A DNA stretch of 14,470 bases. It comes from an uncultured Acidimicrobiaceae bacterium. GTDB lineage: Bacteria; Actinomycetota; Acidimicrobiia; Acidimicrobiales; Bog-793. Position numbers and translations under genes: made by a program. The stretch lies in the NCBI GenBank assembly GCA_903907185.1, contig CAIVND010000218.1, forward strand, positions 1-14,470, in the 5' to 3' direction. Shown here one piece after another: positions 13,961-14,470 of this stretch. The notes beneath the pieces are model-generated. The model was not told where the DNA came from. It saw nothing but the letters and a program-made list of their open reading frames with translations, and did not search any database. The stretch's first letter is position 1; each line of letters starts with the position of its first letter.

Positions 13961-14470
13961 CTAGACGGGCGCGGTCGCTGCGATGGCAACAGCGTGCGTC
14001 GGTACCGTCACGTTGACCGCCTCATTCCATCTGCTGAAGGTGATGGTGTTGTCTCCCGCGCCGGATTTGAATAGCTGCTCGACGGGAAGTGGATCTGCGC
14101 CGGTGCGACAGTAGAGCGTGAACGTTCCCGACTGTGATCTCGATGTCACCTTCGATTCAAGTCGGTGAACCGTGTTCCCAAGGACCTTTATCGTTCCAGG
14201 GAGCTCTTTCGGTGATGGCATGGTCAACTCTGAGGTCGTTGACCGGACCGTCAAAGCTGCAGCGAGCGAGGCGAACGCCGAGTTCGATTTTGGAATCGAT
14301 ACCCATCTCCCGGCAAAACTCTGCGCCTGAGGAATGGAGTAGCCATTGAAATGCTCCAAGATGAACGCATCACCTTGCAGATAGACAACATCGCCAAGGA
14401 GCCTCACTGTCTCCCTGCCGGTCTGTCCCTGTTCTTTGAAAGTTACGTACTGAATGCCTGAGGTGGCACC
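13961..14470 (-). CDS. Unrecognised, probably exported protein, C-terminal part (runs off right edge)
   Basis: A minus-strand frame is open from the right edge to TAG at 13963-13961 and gives 169 residues. An internal GTG at 14407 could be mistaken for a start, but the frame stays open 21 codons further to the edge with coherent sequence (SGIQYVTFKEQGQTG), so the true start lies outside the window. The visible part is strand-rich: YLQGDAFILEHFNGYSIPQAQSFAGRWVSIP, then a Ser/Thr-rich middle (LTVRSTTSELTMPSP) and a beta-rich end (ESKVTSRSQSGTFTLYCR). The 'Y-G-A-L-FNG...AGRWVSIP' layout resembles actinobacterial secreted or lipoprotein families that bind hydrophobic ligands, but this is recall of a pattern, and no function is claimed. 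The gene is convergent with nrdJ. Confidence 0.75.
   Translation of the reverse strand, partial: GATSGIQYVTFKEQGQTGRETVRLLGDVVYLQGDAFILEHFNGYSIPQAQSFAGRWVSIPKSNSAFASLAAALTVRSTTSELTMPSPKELPGTIKVLGNTVHRLESKVTSRSQSGTFTLYCRTGADPLPVEQLFKSGAGDNTITFSRWNEAVNVTVPTHAVAIAATAPV

Noticed and set aside
1..14470. Mobile elements, CRISPR arrays, toxin-antitoxin or defence modules
   Set aside because: No transposase, integrase, direct-repeat array, terminal inverted repeats or defence-type domains were recognised on either strand.

Overview
The window looks like chromosomal DNA of a high-to-moderate GC actinobacterium. The evidence is a mec-cysO-cysM cysteine-synthesis cluster next to murI, rph and rdgB (the order known from Mycobacterium), a PimB-type mannosyltransferase beside an SRPBCC protein, an F420/flavin-type LLM oxidoreductase, and genes that start with GTG or lack a Shine-Dalgarno (SD) sequence. 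The moderate GC and the absence of mycolate-type genes suggest a deep-branching actinobacterium (an Acidimicrobiia-like lineage would fit). That placement is inference; the sequence does not prove it.

Layout. Bases 1-604 (minus) hold the N-terminal part of an exported protein that runs off the left edge. A 392-base gap follows with a strong hairpin (865-916). Then come ssrA (tmRNA, 997-1346, minus) and smpB (1446-1988, minus), a trans-translation pair in one orientation. Divergently from smpB runs a plus-strand series: mec (JAMM peptidase), cysO (ubiquitin-like sulfur carrier), cysM (cysteine synthase), murI, rph, rdgB, two small four-cysteine proteins of unknown function, a pimB-like glycosyltransferase, an SRPBCC protein, an LLM oxidoreductase and alaC. 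After a 474-base regulatory gap with a likely NrdR operator pair comes nrdJ, the B12-dependent class II ribonucleotide reductase, closed by a clear intrinsic terminator (13826-13862). The right edge (13961-14470, minus) holds the C-terminal part of another unrecognised, probably extracytoplasmic protein.

How the genes fit together. Mec, CysO and CysM form the protein-bound-thiocarboxylate route to cysteine: CysO carries sulfur on its C-terminal glycine, CysM builds cysteine on it, and Mec releases the cysteine. Here the encoded CysO does not end at Gly-Gly but carries two extra residues (Ala-Asn), so it should need trimming before activation. SmpB and tmRNA rescue stalled ribosomes. RNase PH and RdgB handle tRNA maturation and nucleotide-pool cleaning, and NrdJ makes deoxynucleotides.

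The most interesting signals are the CysO C-terminal extension, three genes (murI, a zinc-ribbon gene, alaC) with a -10-like hexamer exactly six bases before the start codon and no SD sequence (probable leaderless transcripts), a perfect 18-base palindrome just upstream of the SRPBCC gene, and the paired NrdR-like boxes 31 bases apart before nrdJ. I did not find a mobile element, CRISPR array or obviously new defence system; most of the window is housekeeping.
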